Assembly: GCF_003205205.1 (NCBI RefSeq)
Contig: NZ_QJRL01000021.1
Span: 1 to 64,000, forward strand
Length of the DNA: 64,000 nt
Direction of reading: 5' to 3'
Source: Pseudomonas sp. LB-090624
Lineage (GTDB): Bacteria > Pseudomonadota > Gammaproteobacteria > Pseudomonadales > Pseudomonadaceae
In this document: in pieces, positions 17,182 through 28,278 of the stretch
Layout: every line of letters starts with the position of its first letter
Position numbering within the stretch: position 1 is the first letter of the stretch
The notes under the pieces: model-generated
The model's input: the letters and a program-made list of their open reading frames with translations, nothing else
Databases searched by the model: none
Told to the model about the DNA's origin: nothing
Made by a program: the position numbers and the translations under genes

Positions 17182-17754
17182 ATGCGTGCCATCCGTTGCC
17201 TGACCCTGCTGCTGGCGCTGTTCGCCCCGGCCGCCTTCGCCGAAGGCATGTATCAGGTAGAAATGATTCTGGTGCGGCAGAACAGCGTGCCCGCCTTCAC
17301 CAGCCCGTTCGCCCCGGAAGACTGGAGTGCCGGCGCCCCGCGCCTGGAGAAGGACGCCGAACGCCGCCTTGGGCTGGAAGACGAAGCCACCCGGCTGGAG
17401 GCCACCGCCGACTACACCGTGCTGATGCACAAGGCCTGGCAGCAGCAGGTTGGCAGCGAACCCAGCCGCATCGCCCTGGGCGAAGGCACCGAGCAGTTCG
17501 GACACTTCCCCATCGAAGGCAACCTGAGCATCGCCGAAGGCCGCTTCATAGCGGTCGAGGCCAACTTCTGGGTCAACCAGCTGGACGGTAACGGCAGCGT
17601 GCTGCAAAGCGAGCAGTTCAAGCAGAGCAACAGCAACGTCAAGGGCGGCCAGCTGACCTTCCTCGACGGCGGGCACCTGGCGGTACTGCTGAAGGTGACG
17701 CCACCGGGTACGCCGAAAATGCCGGTGATGGACCCGGAGATGATGGAGCAGTAA
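17182..17754 (+). CDS. CsiV-family periplasmic protein
   Basis: A 190-residue precursor with a signal peptide (residues 1-20, cut after AAFA). The mature start EGMYQVEMILVRQNS is typical of the CsiV (DUF2803-like) family, which was linked to cell shape and peptidoglycan in Vibrio and is commonly found right behind mfd. The rest is rich in beta-strand patterns (FPIEGNLSIAEGRFIAVEANFWV; GGHLAVLLKVTPPG). No catalytic motif is seen. AAGGAAGATCC precedes its ATG, and translation probably follows mfd. The family call rests on sequence appearance and gene neighbourhood. Confidence 0.75.
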   Translation: MRAIRCLTLLLALFAPAAFAEGMYQVEMILVRQNSVPAFTSPFAPEDWSAGAPRLEKDAERRLGLEDEATRLEATADYTVLMHKAWQQQVGSEPSRIALGEGTEQFGHFPIEGNLSIAEGRFIAVEANFWVNQLDGNGSVLQSEQFKQSNSNVKGGQLTFLDGGHLAVLLKVTPPGTPKMPVMDPEMMEQ

Positions 17755-17758
17755 ACGG

Positions 17759-21076
<3,318 letters not shown>

Positions 21077-21101
21077 TCCAGCCTTTTGCTCTGCCTATCC
21101 T

Positions 21102-21133
21102 GGCCTCTTCGCGGGCATGCCCGCGAAGAGGCC
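21102..21133. terminator. REP-like perfect palindrome between helicase gene and nagZ
   Basis: A 32-base perfect palindrome whose centre is GCGGGCATGCCCGC and whose arms carry GGCCTCTTC/GAAGAGGCC, resembling the P. putida REP core. It lies between two convergent genes; there is no T-tract. Confidence 0.65.
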
Positions 21134-21140
21134 GAGGCAG

Positions 21141-22151
21141 TCAATCGACCAGCTGGGCTTCCCTCAACGCCCCCAACGCCGCCAGCCACCGCGGCTGCTG
21201 GCGATAATCGGTGCGGGCATAGCCCTGACCCCGCATCCGCGCAATCCTCCGCGACGGCTTGACCTTCATCCGCTGCGCCGCACTCAGCGCCAGTTCCGCT
21301 GCTGCCCGGTCATTGCACACCAAGCCCATGTCACAGCCAGCACTCAACGCTGCTTCGATACGGCTGGCGGCATCACCCACCACGTGCGCACCGGCCATCG
21401 ACAGGTCGTCACTGAAGATCACCCCGTCAAAGCCCAACTCGCCACGCAGGATGTCCTGCAACCAGCGCCGCGAGAATCCGGCTGGCTGGTTGTCGACTTG
21501 CGGGTAGATGACATGCGCCGGCATCACGGCGGCCAACTGCCCGCTCAGGCGGCTGAACGGCACCAGATCGGCCTGGCGCAGTTGCTCCAGGCTGCGCTCG
21601 TCGGTAGGAATGGCCACATGCGAGTCAGCCTCGGCCCAGCCATGCCCGGGGAAATGCTTGCCGCAGGCCGCCATGCCTGCCGCATTCATGCCACGGATGA
21701 ACGCCCCGGCCAACTGCGTGGCACGCAGCGGGTCACCCTCGAAGGCCCGGCTACCCACCACGGCGCTGCGCTGGTGATCGAGGTCGAGCACTGGCGCAAA
21801 GCTCAGGTCCAGACCGACCGCCAGCACTTCGGTCGCCATCAGCCAGCCACACTGCTCGGCCAGGTACTCGGCATTGTCGTTGTCAGCCAGCGCGCGCATG
21901 GCCGGCAGGCGTACAAAGCCTTGACGCAGACGCTGCACGCGGCCGCCCTCCTGGTCCACTGCAAGAATCAGTTCAGGGCGGATGGCGCGGATGGAAGCAC
22001 ACAGCTCACGCACCTGGCGCGGGCTGTCGATGTTGCGGGCAAAGATGATCAGGCCAGCGACTTCAGGCTGGCGCAGCAGGTGGCGGTCTTCGGCGGTCAG
22101 CCATTTACCGGCAATATCCACCATCAAGGAGCCTTGCAGGCTGACGGTCAT
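21141..22151 (-). CDS. nagZ: Beta-N-acetylhexosaminidase
   Basis: A 336-residue cytosolic family-3 glycoside hydrolase that removes GlcNAc from anhydromuropeptides in cell-wall recycling. The signature GKHFPGHGWAEADSH is at about residues 170-185 with the general acid His, and the nucleophile Asp lies in VIFSDDLSMAGAHV (about 243). AVDQEGGRVQRL near residue 60 is typical of NagZ. There is no signal peptide. It lies 72 bases downstream of psrA in the same direction and could be read from the psrA promoter as well as its own. The length is usual. Confidence 0.94.
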   Translation of the reverse strand: MTVSLQGSLMVDIAGKWLTAEDRHLLRQPEVAGLIIFARNIDSPRQVRELCASIRAIRPELILAVDQEGGRVQRLRQGFVRLPAMRALADNDNAEYLAEQCGWLMATEVLAVGLDLSFAPVLDLDHQRSAVVGSRAFEGDPLRATQLAGAFIRGMNAAGMAACGKHFPGHGWAEADSHVAIPTDERSLEQLRQADLVPFSRLSGQLAAVMPAHVIYPQVDNQPAGFSRRWLQDILRGELGFDGVIFSDDLSMAGAHVVGDAASRIEAALSAGCDMGLVCNDRAAAELALSAAQRMKVKPSRRIARMRGQGYARTDYRQQPRWLAALGALREAQLVD

Positions 22152-22223
22152 GGGTAATCCTTCTTTGAAGACTGAACAAAAGCGGCGCTAGCTTAGCCCA
22201 AGCAGCCCCGCTGCGCCCAGCCT

Positions 22224-22931
22224 TCAGGCCTTGGCCGTGGCAGTACCGGCCTTGCTGCGCGGGCGGAGCTGCGCAGTGGCCATGGCGTCGTCGGTGACAC
22301 CGCTGTCGGCGCGCATGCCCGCCGCCAGGAACGGCACCATCAGGCGCATCACCTGCTCGATAGAGGTGTTGATGCCGAAATCGGTCTCGGCAATGGCCCT
22401 CAAGGCCTTGATACCCGACATGCTGAAAGCGGCGGCACCCAGCATGAAGTGGACACGCCAGAACAGCTCCAGCGGGGGAATACGGGGGGCGGCTTCGTTG
22501 ACGAGGAGCATGTAGCGGCGGAATACCTTGCCGTACATGTCTTCCAGGTAGCGCCGCAGGTGGCCCTGGCTCTGGCTGAAGGCCAGCCCCAGCAGGCGCA
22601 TGAAGATCGACAGGTCGTTGTTGCTGCGCGGCTGCACGGCCAGCGCCTGTTCCACCAGCATTTCCAGCAGCTCTTCAAGGCTGGGCTTGTGCTCCGGCTT
22701 GGCCTGGCGCCGCTCCAGTTCACGCTCGAGGCTGGCGCAGAACGGACCGAGGAAACGCGAGAAAACTGCCTGGATCAACGCCTTCTTGGAGCCGAAATGA
22801 TAGTTGACCGCCGCCAGGTTGACCCCGGCCTTGCTGGTAATCAGCCGCAACGAGGTCTCGGCGAATCCCCTTTCCGCGAACAGCTGCTCGGCAGCATCGA
22901 GAATGCGTTCAACGGTTTCCGATTGGGCCAT
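22224..22931 (-). CDS. psrA: TetR-family fatty-acid-responsive regulator PsrA
   Basis: A 235-residue repressor. The ATG at 22931 (MAQSETVERILDAAEQLFAERGF) is right: the longer frame to 23024 runs through the operator region. The HTH occupies residues 5-55 (TSLRLITSKAGVNLAAVNYHFGSKKALIQAVF), and the ligand-binding and dimer domain follows. In Pseudomonas PsrA senses long-chain fatty acids, activates rpoS and represses its own gene and beta-oxidation genes such as fadBA (established in P. aeruginosa and P. putida). Two operator-like sites lie 25-51 bases upstream. It is divergent from lexA. Confidence 0.94.
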   Translation of the reverse strand: MAQSETVERILDAAEQLFAERGFAETSLRLITSKAGVNLAAVNYHFGSKKALIQAVFSRFLGPFCASLERELERRQAKPEHKPSLEELLEMLVEQALAVQPRSNNDLSIFMRLLGLAFSQSQGHLRRYLEDMYGKVFRRYMLLVNEAAPRIPPLELFWRVHFMLGAAAFSMSGIKALRAIAETDFGINTSIEQVMRLMVPFLAAGMRADSGVTDDAMATAQLRPRSKAGTATAKA

Positions 22932-22955
22932 GACTACTCCGACTACTCCGCCAGA

Positions 22956-22982
22956 CAAACAGGTGTTTGAAACATACGTTTC
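22956..22982. promoter_or_regulatory. Two abutting PsrA operators upstream of psrA
   Basis: Two matches to the PsrA consensus (G/C)AAAC-N4-GTTT(G/C) share one base: CAAACAGGTGTTTG at 22956-22969 and GAAACATACGTTTC at 22969-22982. They lie 25 to 51 bases upstream of the psrA ATG, a position expected for autorepression. Both are perfect inverted repeats in their half-sites. Confidence 0.85.
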
Positions 22983-23102
22983 AGCCCTGCATCTGTCAAG
23001 GCTCCGTGACCAGCCGGTCGCCATTTAAAAGCGCCGGGTGGCCAGCTGCAAGTGCCAACCCCAGCTCTTTATTGCGCCTTTTGGCTTGCAGCCCATCCAG
23101 TA

Positions 23103-23137
23103 CTGTATATAATCCCAGTCACTGTACAAAAAGACAG
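23103..23137 (+). promoter_or_regulatory. Two LexA (SOS) boxes in the lexA promoter
   Basis: Box 1, CTGTATATAATCCCAG (23103-23118), and box 2, CTGTACAAAAAGACAG (23122-23137), each fit CTG-N10-CAG. Box 2 ends 10 bases before the lexA ATG. Paired boxes ahead of lexA are also found in E. coli and indicate tight autorepression of lexA-sulA. Confidence 0.9.
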
Positions 23138-23147
23138 AGCGCACAAC

Positions 23148-23756
23148 ATGTTGAAACTGACGCCACGCCAAGCCGAAATTCTCGCGTTCATCAAGCGTTG
23201 CCTGGAAGACAACGGCTTCCCGCCGACGCGCGCCGAGATCGCTCAGGAGCTGGGCTTCAAGTCGCCCAATGCAGCCGAGGAGCACCTCAAGGCCCTTGCC
23301 CGCAAAGGTGCGATCGAAATGACCCCGGGCGCCTCCCGCGGCATCCGCATCCCGGGTTTCGAAGCCAAGGCCGAAGAAAGCGGCCTGCCGATCATCGGCC
23401 GTGTGGCTGCCGGTGCGCCGATTCTCGCCGAACAGCACATCGAGCAATCCTGCAACATCAACCCTGCCTTCTTCCACCCCCAGGCCGACTATTTGCTGCG
23501 CGTACACGGCATGAGCATGAAGGACGTCGGCATCTTCGACGGTGACCTGCTGGCTGTGCACACCTGTCGCGAGGCCCGCAACGGCCAGATCGTCGTGGCG
23601 CGCATCGGCGACGAAGTTACCGTCAAGCGCTTCAAGCGCGAAGGCAGCAAGGTCTGGCTGCTGGCCGAAAACCCCGAATTCGCCCCCATCGAAGTCGACC
23701 TGAAAGAACAGGAACTGGTGATCGAGGGCTTGAGCGTCGGCGTCATTCGCCGCTGA
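23148..23756 (+). CDS. lexA: SOS repressor LexA (LexA1 type)
   Basis: A 202-residue repressor-protease starting at the ATG at 23148. The DNA-binding domain is residues 1-70 (PTRAEIAQELGFKSPNAAEEH is the recognition region). The cleavage site is Ala88-Gly89 (VAAGAP), and the serine-lysine dyad is Ser123 (HGMSMKD) and Lys160 (VTVKRFK), each four residues past the E. coli numbering, so autocleavage should be intact. It is followed after 13 bases by sulA, forming the lexA-sulA operon of pseudomonads. P. putida also has a second LexA (LexA2) elsewhere; the Enterobacteria-type boxes here identify this as LexA1. Confidence 0.96.
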   Translation: MLKLTPRQAEILAFIKRCLEDNGFPPTRAEIAQELGFKSPNAAEEHLKALARKGAIEMTPGASRGIRIPGFEAKAEESGLPIIGRVAAGAPILAEQHIEQSCNINPAFFHPQADYLLRVHGMSMKDVGIFDGDLLAVHTCREARNGQIVVARIGDEVTVKRFKREGSKVWLLAENPEFAPIEVDLKEQELVIEGLSVGVIRR

Positions 23757-23769
23757 TCCAGGAGGCGTC

Positions 23770-24246
23770 ATGCAGCAGTTCATTCACGCACCCGAGCAAG
23801 CCCAGTTGCCATTGTTCGAAGCATTCCTCGCTCAACCCGTGCTACCTGGCCTCAAAGCCAGCGAAGTGGCACGCAAGAGCAGCCAGCCCGAGCTGTTCAG
23901 TGAACTGTCGCTGCGCGGCACGCCCGGGCACTGCCAAAGCCTGCTGGCACCCGTACTGCGCGAGCTGAGCGAAGAAGACGAGACCCGCTGGCTGACCCTG
24001 ATCGCCCCGCCATCGAGCCTGACCCAGGCCTGGCTGCGCGATGCCGGCCTCAACCGTGAACGCATCCTGCTGCTGCAACCTCGCAGCAACCAAAGCCCGC
24101 TGCAACTGGCTTGCGAAGCCTTGCGCCTGGGCCTCAGCCACACGGTGGTCAGCTGGCTGGGTAGCGTCAACGCCACCGCACGCCAGCAACTGCTGCGCGC
24201 TGCCAGTACCGGAAACGCACAAAGCCTGAACATCCGCCTCGGCTGA
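23770..24246 (+). CDS. sulA: SOS cell-division inhibitor SulA
   Basis: A 158-residue protein that blocks FtsZ polymerisation after DNA damage. The region ETRWLTLIAPPSSLTQAWLRDAGLNRERILLLQP matches the core of SulA (E. coli: WLTLIAPP-like strand followed by the helix with the FtsZ-contact Arg), and SPLQLACEALRLGLSHTVVSWLG completes the RecA-like fold. The N-terminal 40 residues are variable. CAGGAGGCGTC gives a strong ribosome site, 13 bases after lexA. It is controlled by the two LexA boxes ahead of lexA. Confidence 0.92.
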   Translation: MQQFIHAPEQAQLPLFEAFLAQPVLPGLKASEVARKSSQPELFSELSLRGTPGHCQSLLAPVLRELSEEDETRWLTLIAPPSSLTQAWLRDAGLNRERILLLQPRSNQSPLQLACEALRLGLSHTVVSWLGSVNATARQQLLRAASTGNAQSLNIRLG

Positions 24247-24310
24247 TGTTCAGGCTTTGCCTGTCACTTCAAAAAGCCTGATTAGCTGCTGCACCGTCAG
24301 GGCGTACAGC

Positions 24311-24544
24311 CTAGTGCAGCACGCGCGGCCCTTCATCACGCTCCAGCTCGCCATCCATCAGGCGACCAGCCATCTGCACGCCCACACTGAGCATGGCCTT
24401 GGCCACTTCCACATGCTGACCCTGCAAGAATACCTTGGCGTCTTCCGAGAAATCCAAGGTTACCAGAGAGCCTTCATCCTCGGCGCGACGCAGTTCGATG
24501 CGGCCATCAGGCAACTCGACAATTTCCAGAAACGACGTAGACAT
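24311..24544 (-). CDS. Small conserved hypothetical protein
   Basis: A 77-residue acidic protein beginning MSTSFLEIVELPDGRIELRRAEDE. I chose the ATG at 24544, with GGAGAA upstream, over a longer frame to 24601 that would overlap the neighbouring gene's end. It shows an N-terminal beta-hairpin pattern (EIVELPDGRIELRR, LVTLDFSEDAKVFL) followed by one amphipathic helix (VEVAKAMLSVGVQMAGRLMDGEL). There are no cysteines, signal peptide or membrane segment. It lies 50 bases behind the DUF6586 gene and may be cotranscribed. I do not recognise a function. Confidence 0.7.
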   Translation of the reverse strand: MSTSFLEIVELPDGRIELRRAEDEGSLVTLDFSEDAKVFLQGQHVEVAKAMLSVGVQMAGRLMDGELERDEGPRVLH

Positions 24545-24594
24545 AAATGGCAGTTCTCCGCGAAAGGCCAGCATTGTACCAGCCGTTGCGGCTA

Positions 24595-25110
24595 TCAGCA
24601 CTCACTCAACGCGTCGCGGAAACGTCTCACCAACCCTTTGAGGTTGTTGCGCCAGCTCTCCAGCTCGGCACGCGAAAGCGCTGGATGCTCAGGCTCATCG
24701 AGATTCACAGCCTGGATCAGTGGCTGAGTGACGTCGGTTTTCGGCGCTTTCCTCACGACAGGTGGTCGGAACAAATCAGCATAAGCAGCGAGCATTTGCG
24801 CCAGCCAGGTTTCACGCTGGCGGGCCAGCTCCAGCAGCTCGGCGACTTCGGGGATGGCGATACCGTTCAGGCTGTCGTCCGCCAAAGCCTGCTCGACGCT
24901 CGCCACAACCGGCAGGCGGTAGAAAGCACCGATTTCATGGCACATGCCCAGCAGCGCACCGTACAGATGAAACAGCGCCGACTCGCGCCCGGCCTGGACC
25001 AAACCCTGGGCATTCATGGCCTGGCTCTGCTCGGCCTTGGCCATGGACTCCAGGGCGAGGCCGGCGAAGAACAATTTCTGGTTGGTACGGGTGTAGGTTT
25101 CCTGGGCCAT
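24595..25110 (-). CDS. DUF6586-type conserved protein
   Basis: A 171-residue, mostly helical cytosolic protein starting MAQETYTRTNQKLFFAGLALESM. The ATG at 25110 has GGAGGG ten bases upstream; the longer frame to 25209 enters the hairpin element and is rejected. A helical bundle is suggested by ESALFHLYGALLGMCHEIGAFYRL and EVAELLELARQRETWLAQMLAAYADLF; the C-terminal part (SRAELESWRNNLKGLVRRFRDALSE) forms a further amphipathic helix. As I recall, it is encoded next to topA in many pseudomonads. The function is unknown. A 22-bp-stem hairpin separates it from topA. Confidence 0.72.
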   Translation of the reverse strand: MAQETYTRTNQKLFFAGLALESMAKAEQSQAMNAQGLVQAGRESALFHLYGALLGMCHEIGAFYRLPVVASVEQALADDSLNGIAIPEVAELLELARQRETWLAQMLAAYADLFRPPVVRKAPKTDVTQPLIQAVNLDEPEHPALSRAELESWRNNLKGLVRRFRDALSEC

Positions 25111-25163
25111 TTCAGTGCCCTCCAATAAGGCTACAAGGCGGATACCAGCATCATAAATGATCA

Positions 25164-25217
25164 GGGCCGGTTTGCGCCCCTTCGCAGGCTTGCCCGCGAA
25201 GGGGCGCAAACCGGCCC
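25164..25217. repeat. REP-like hairpin with 22-bp stem between topA and DUF6586 gene
   Basis: Perfect arms at 25164-25185 and 25196-25217 around a 10-nt loop; the arm core is CCCCTTCGC / GCGAAGGGG, related to the palindromes at 21102 and 33192. It lies 20 bases beyond the topA stop and may act as a terminator or mRNA 3'-end stabiliser. Confidence 0.7.
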
Positions 25218-25237
25218 CAGATTACAGCACCGATAGA

Positions 25238-27847
25238 TCAGCGCTTGTCTTCAACCTTCCAGGCATTGCCGTCGTAGAATGCCTTCCACCCTGTCGGCTT
25301 GCCGTCAACCTCGGACTGCACGTACTGCTCCTTGGTCTTGCGGCTGTAGCGGATCACCGCTGGGCGGCCGTCCGGGTCTTTCTGCGGCGCGTCGCACAAG
25401 AAGTGGTACTTCGGGTCGATTTCATGCTTGTGCGGCACGATCTCCAGCACCAGCGGCGCGCGAGTTTCGCGGTTTTTCGGGAACTGGCTGGCGGCCAGGA
25501 ACAACCCCGAAGCACCGTCACGCAGCACGTAGGTGTCGTCCACCTTCTCGCACTTGAGCTCGGGCATGTCCACCTTGTCCATCTTCGGTGGCGCCGCTTC
25601 GCCGCTCTTGAGCAGCTTGCGGGTGTTCTTGCATGCAGGGTTGGTGCAGCCAAAGAACTTGCCGAAACGGCCAGTCTTCAATTGCATCTCGCTACCACAC
25701 TTGTCGCACTCCAGGCTCGGCCCTTCGTAGCCCTTGATGCGGTAGTTGCCTTCCTCGATCTCGTAGCCGGCGCAATCCGGGTTGTTACCACAGATGTGCA
25801 GCTTGTGCTTCTCGTCCAGCAGGTAGGCATCCATCGCCGTCGCGCAGATCGGGCAGCGGTGCTTGCCCAGCAGCACGCGTGATTCTGATTCGCCCTCATC
25901 GTCAGCGGCAATCTCGTCGCCGGGCACCAGGTTGACGGTAGCCTTGCAGCGCTCTTTCGGCGGCAGGCTGTAGCCCGAGCAACCGAGGAACACGCCCGTT
26001 GAAGCGGTGCGGATCATCATCGGCCGACCACATTCCTTGCACGGGATGTTGGTCATGGTCGGCTGATTGGCGCGCATGCCATTTTCGTTGGACTCGGCGG
26101 TCTGCAGCTTCTTGCTGAAGTCGCCGTAGAACTCGTCAAGCACGTTTTTCCAGTCACGCTCGCCCTGGGCCACGTCGTCGAGGTTCTCTTCCATGTCGGC
26201 GGTAAAGCCATAGTCCATGAGGTTGGAGAAGCTCTCCGACAGGCGCTCGGTGACGATATCGCCCATCTTCTCGGAGTAGAAGCGGCGGTTGTGCAGGGTC
26301 ACATAGCCGCGATCCTGAATGGTGGAAATGATTGCCGCGTAGGTCGACGGGCGACCGATACCGCGCTTTTCCATCTCCTTGACCAGGCTGGCTTCGGTGA
26401 AGCGTGCGGGTGGCTTGGTGAAGTGCTGGCTCGGGTCGATCTGGATCAGCTTGAGTGCTTCGCCCTGCACCATTTCTGGCAGCACGTCGTCTTCGCCCGG
26501 CTTGCTCTGCTGCGGCAGCACGCGGGTGTAACCGTCGAACTTGAGGATCCGGCCCTTGGCACGCAGCTCGAAATCGCCGGCGGCGACGGTAACGCTGGTG
26601 GACAGGTACTGCGCTGGCGGCATCTGGCAGGCCAGGAACTGGCGCCAGATCAGCTCGTACAGGCGCTCAGCGTCGCGCTCCATGCCACTGAGCTTGGTCG
26701 GATGGGTATTCACATCGGAAGGACGAATCGCTTCGTGCGCCTCCTGGGCGCCTTCCTTGCTACCGTAGACCAGCGGCGCTTCCGGCAGGTACTGCTTGCC
26801 GAACTCGCGCTCGATGTAGCTGCGGGCCATATCCAACGCATCAGCCGACAGGTTGGTCGAGTCGGTACGCATGTAGGTGATGTAGCCGGCTTCGTACAAG
26901 CGCTGGGCCATCATCATGGTTTTCTTCACGCCGAAGCCCAGGCGATTACTGGCCGCCTGCTGCAAAGTGGACGTGATGAACGGGGCCGATGGCTTGCTGC
27001 TGGTCGGGCGATCTTCGCGCTTGACCACGCTGTAGCTGGAAGCCTTGAGCTTCTCCAGCGCCGCCATGGCCTGTGCTTCGTTGAGCGGCTTGAAGGCCTC
27101 GCCCTTCTCGCGCGCCACCTCGAAACGTACCTTGGCGTTCTTGGCGGTGCCAAGGTCGGCGTGGATCTCCCAGTACTCTTCAGGGATGAACGCGCGGATT
27201 TCACGCTCACGCTCAACCACCAGCTTCACCGCCACCGACTGTACACGGCCGGCAGACAGGCCACGGGCAATCTTGGCCCACAGCAGCGGCGAGACCATGT
27301 AGCCGACCACGCGGTCGAGGAAGCGCCGCGCCTGCTGGGCGTTGACCCGATCGATGTCCAGTTGGCCTGGCTGCGAGAACGCTTCCTGAATGGCCTTCTT
27401 GGTGATTTCGTTGAACACCACGCGCTTGTAGCGGGTGTCGTCGCCACCGATGGCCTCGCGCAGGTGCCAGGCGATGGCCTCCCCTTCGCGGTCCAAGTCG
27501 GTTGCGAGATAGATGGTGTCAGCATCCTTGGCCAGGCGGCGTAGCTCTTCGATCACCTTTTCCTTGCCAGGCAGGATCTCGTACTTGGCCTTCCAGCCGT
27601 GGTCAGGGTCGACGCCCATGCGTGCGACCAGCTGGCGACGAGCCTTTTCTTTCGGCGACAGGGCCGGAGCCTCACCCGCGGCCTTGCCACGCTTGGCGGC
27701 CGGCTCTTTGCTTGCGCTGGCCGAACCGCTGGTGGGGAGGTCTCGGATATGGCCGATACTCGACTTCACCACGTACTGGTTGCCCAGGTACTTGTTGATG
27801 GTCTTGGCCTTGGCCGGGGATTCCACAATGACCAGCGATTTGCCCAT
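25238..27847 (-). CDS. topA: DNA topoisomerase I
   Basis: An 869-residue type IA topoisomerase that relaxes negative supercoils. The TOPRIM domain is at residues 1-150 (LVIVESPAKAKTI; acidic DLDREGEAIAWH), the active-site Tyr325 is in ITYMRTDSTN, and FLDRVVGYMVSPLLW and GLSAGRVQSVAVKLV are canonical. Three C-terminal zinc-finger units follow (CKECGRPMMIR..., CPICATAMDAY..., CDKCGSEMQLKTGRFGKFFGC), then a ribbon domain. A linker of about 30 Lys/Ala/Ser-rich residues interrupts TOPRIM near residues 40-70, as in other Pseudomonas TopA. It has its own sigma70-like promoter at 27910-27938. Confidence 0.97.
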   Translation of the reverse strand: MGKSLVIVESPAKAKTINKYLGNQYVVKSSIGHIRDLPTSGSASASKEPAAKRGKAAGEAPALSPKEKARRQLVARMGVDPDHGWKAKYEILPGKEKVIEELRRLAKDADTIYLATDLDREGEAIAWHLREAIGGDDTRYKRVVFNEITKKAIQEAFSQPGQLDIDRVNAQQARRFLDRVVGYMVSPLLWAKIARGLSAGRVQSVAVKLVVEREREIRAFIPEEYWEIHADLGTAKNAKVRFEVAREKGEAFKPLNEAQAMAALEKLKASSYSVVKREDRPTSSKPSAPFITSTLQQAASNRLGFGVKKTMMMAQRLYEAGYITYMRTDSTNLSADALDMARSYIEREFGKQYLPEAPLVYGSKEGAQEAHEAIRPSDVNTHPTKLSGMERDAERLYELIWRQFLACQMPPAQYLSTSVTVAAGDFELRAKGRILKFDGYTRVLPQQSKPGEDDVLPEMVQGEALKLIQIDPSQHFTKPPARFTEASLVKEMEKRGIGRPSTYAAIISTIQDRGYVTLHNRRFYSEKMGDIVTERLSESFSNLMDYGFTADMEENLDDVAQGERDWKNVLDEFYGDFSKKLQTAESNENGMRANQPTMTNIPCKECGRPMMIRTASTGVFLGCSGYSLPPKERCKATVNLVPGDEIAADDEGESESRVLLGKHRCPICATAMDAYLLDEKHKLHICGNNPDCAGYEIEEGNYRIKGYEGPSLECDKCGSEMQLKTGRFGKFFGCTNPACKNTRKLLKSGEAAPPKMDKVDMPELKCEKVDDTYVLRDGASGLFLAASQFPKNRETRAPLVLEIVPHKHEIDPKYHFLCDAPQKDPDGRPAVIRYSRKTKEQYVQSEVDGKPTGWKAFYDGNAWKVEDKR

Positions 27848-27909
27848 GGATCGGAGTATTCCTGAATCTGAAGATGAAAAACGCGTCAGGTGCCTAGACG
27901 CGGCACCGC

Positions 27910-27938
27910 TATATATAGTGGCAAAAGTGTGAGGTCAA
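27910..27938 (-). promoter_or_regulatory. Probable sigma70 promoter of topA
   Basis: On the minus strand, TTGACC (27938-27933), a 17-base spacer, and TATATA (27915-27910) lie about 63 bases upstream of the topA ATG. The AT-rich TATATATAG at the -10 stands out against GC-rich surroundings. Confidence 0.65.
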
Positions 27939-27948
27939 GTTCGAACGA

Positions 27949-28200
27949 TCACTCGTGCGACTTGCCCAGCAAGCCAGGCAGCCCTTCTTCGGCGTTGACC
28001 AAAGCAAAGCGTGGCACCTGCTCGCCGTCAACCTCAACGGACTCCTGGAACATCGAAAGTGGCCGTACCCAGAAGCTGTAATCACCATACAGGCATTGGT
28101 AGAACACCATCCACTCTTCGCTCTCCGAGTGCCGCGCAACACTGAAGACACGGTACTCAGGCCCTTTGTAATGCCGGTAGATGCCTGGCTGTATCTGCAT
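27949..28200 (-). CDS. DUF1653 family protein
   Basis: An 83-residue protein, start MQIQPGIYRHYKGPEYRVFSV at 28200 with GAGGGTGGGCAAC before it. The pattern PGIYRHYKGPEYRVFSVARHSE...WMVFYQCLYGDYSFWVRPLSMF is the hallmark of DUF1653, a small beta-barrel-like domain of unknown function. It has no signal peptide. The fadA terminator ends 16 bases before it, so it probably has its own promoter; topA follows downstream after 100 bases. Confidence 0.85.
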   Translation of the reverse strand: MQIQPGIYRHYKGPEYRVFSVARHSESEEWMVFYQCLYGDYSFWVRPLSMFQESVEVDGEQVPRFALVNAEEGLPGLLGKSHE

Positions 28201-28216
28201 GTTGCCCACCCTCTTG

Positions 28217-28259
28217 AAAAAAAACCTGAAAAAAACAAAACCGGGGCACATGGCCCCGG
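28217..28259 (-). terminator. Rho-independent terminator of fadBA
   Basis: Read on the minus strand, a 7-bp GC stem (28259-28253 with 28247-28241) is followed by a long T-rich tract (TTTTGTTTTTTT, then a second T8 run to 28217). It begins 20 bases past the fadA stop. Confidence 0.92.
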
Positions 28260-28278
28260 CTGCTGTCCCGCTACGCGA

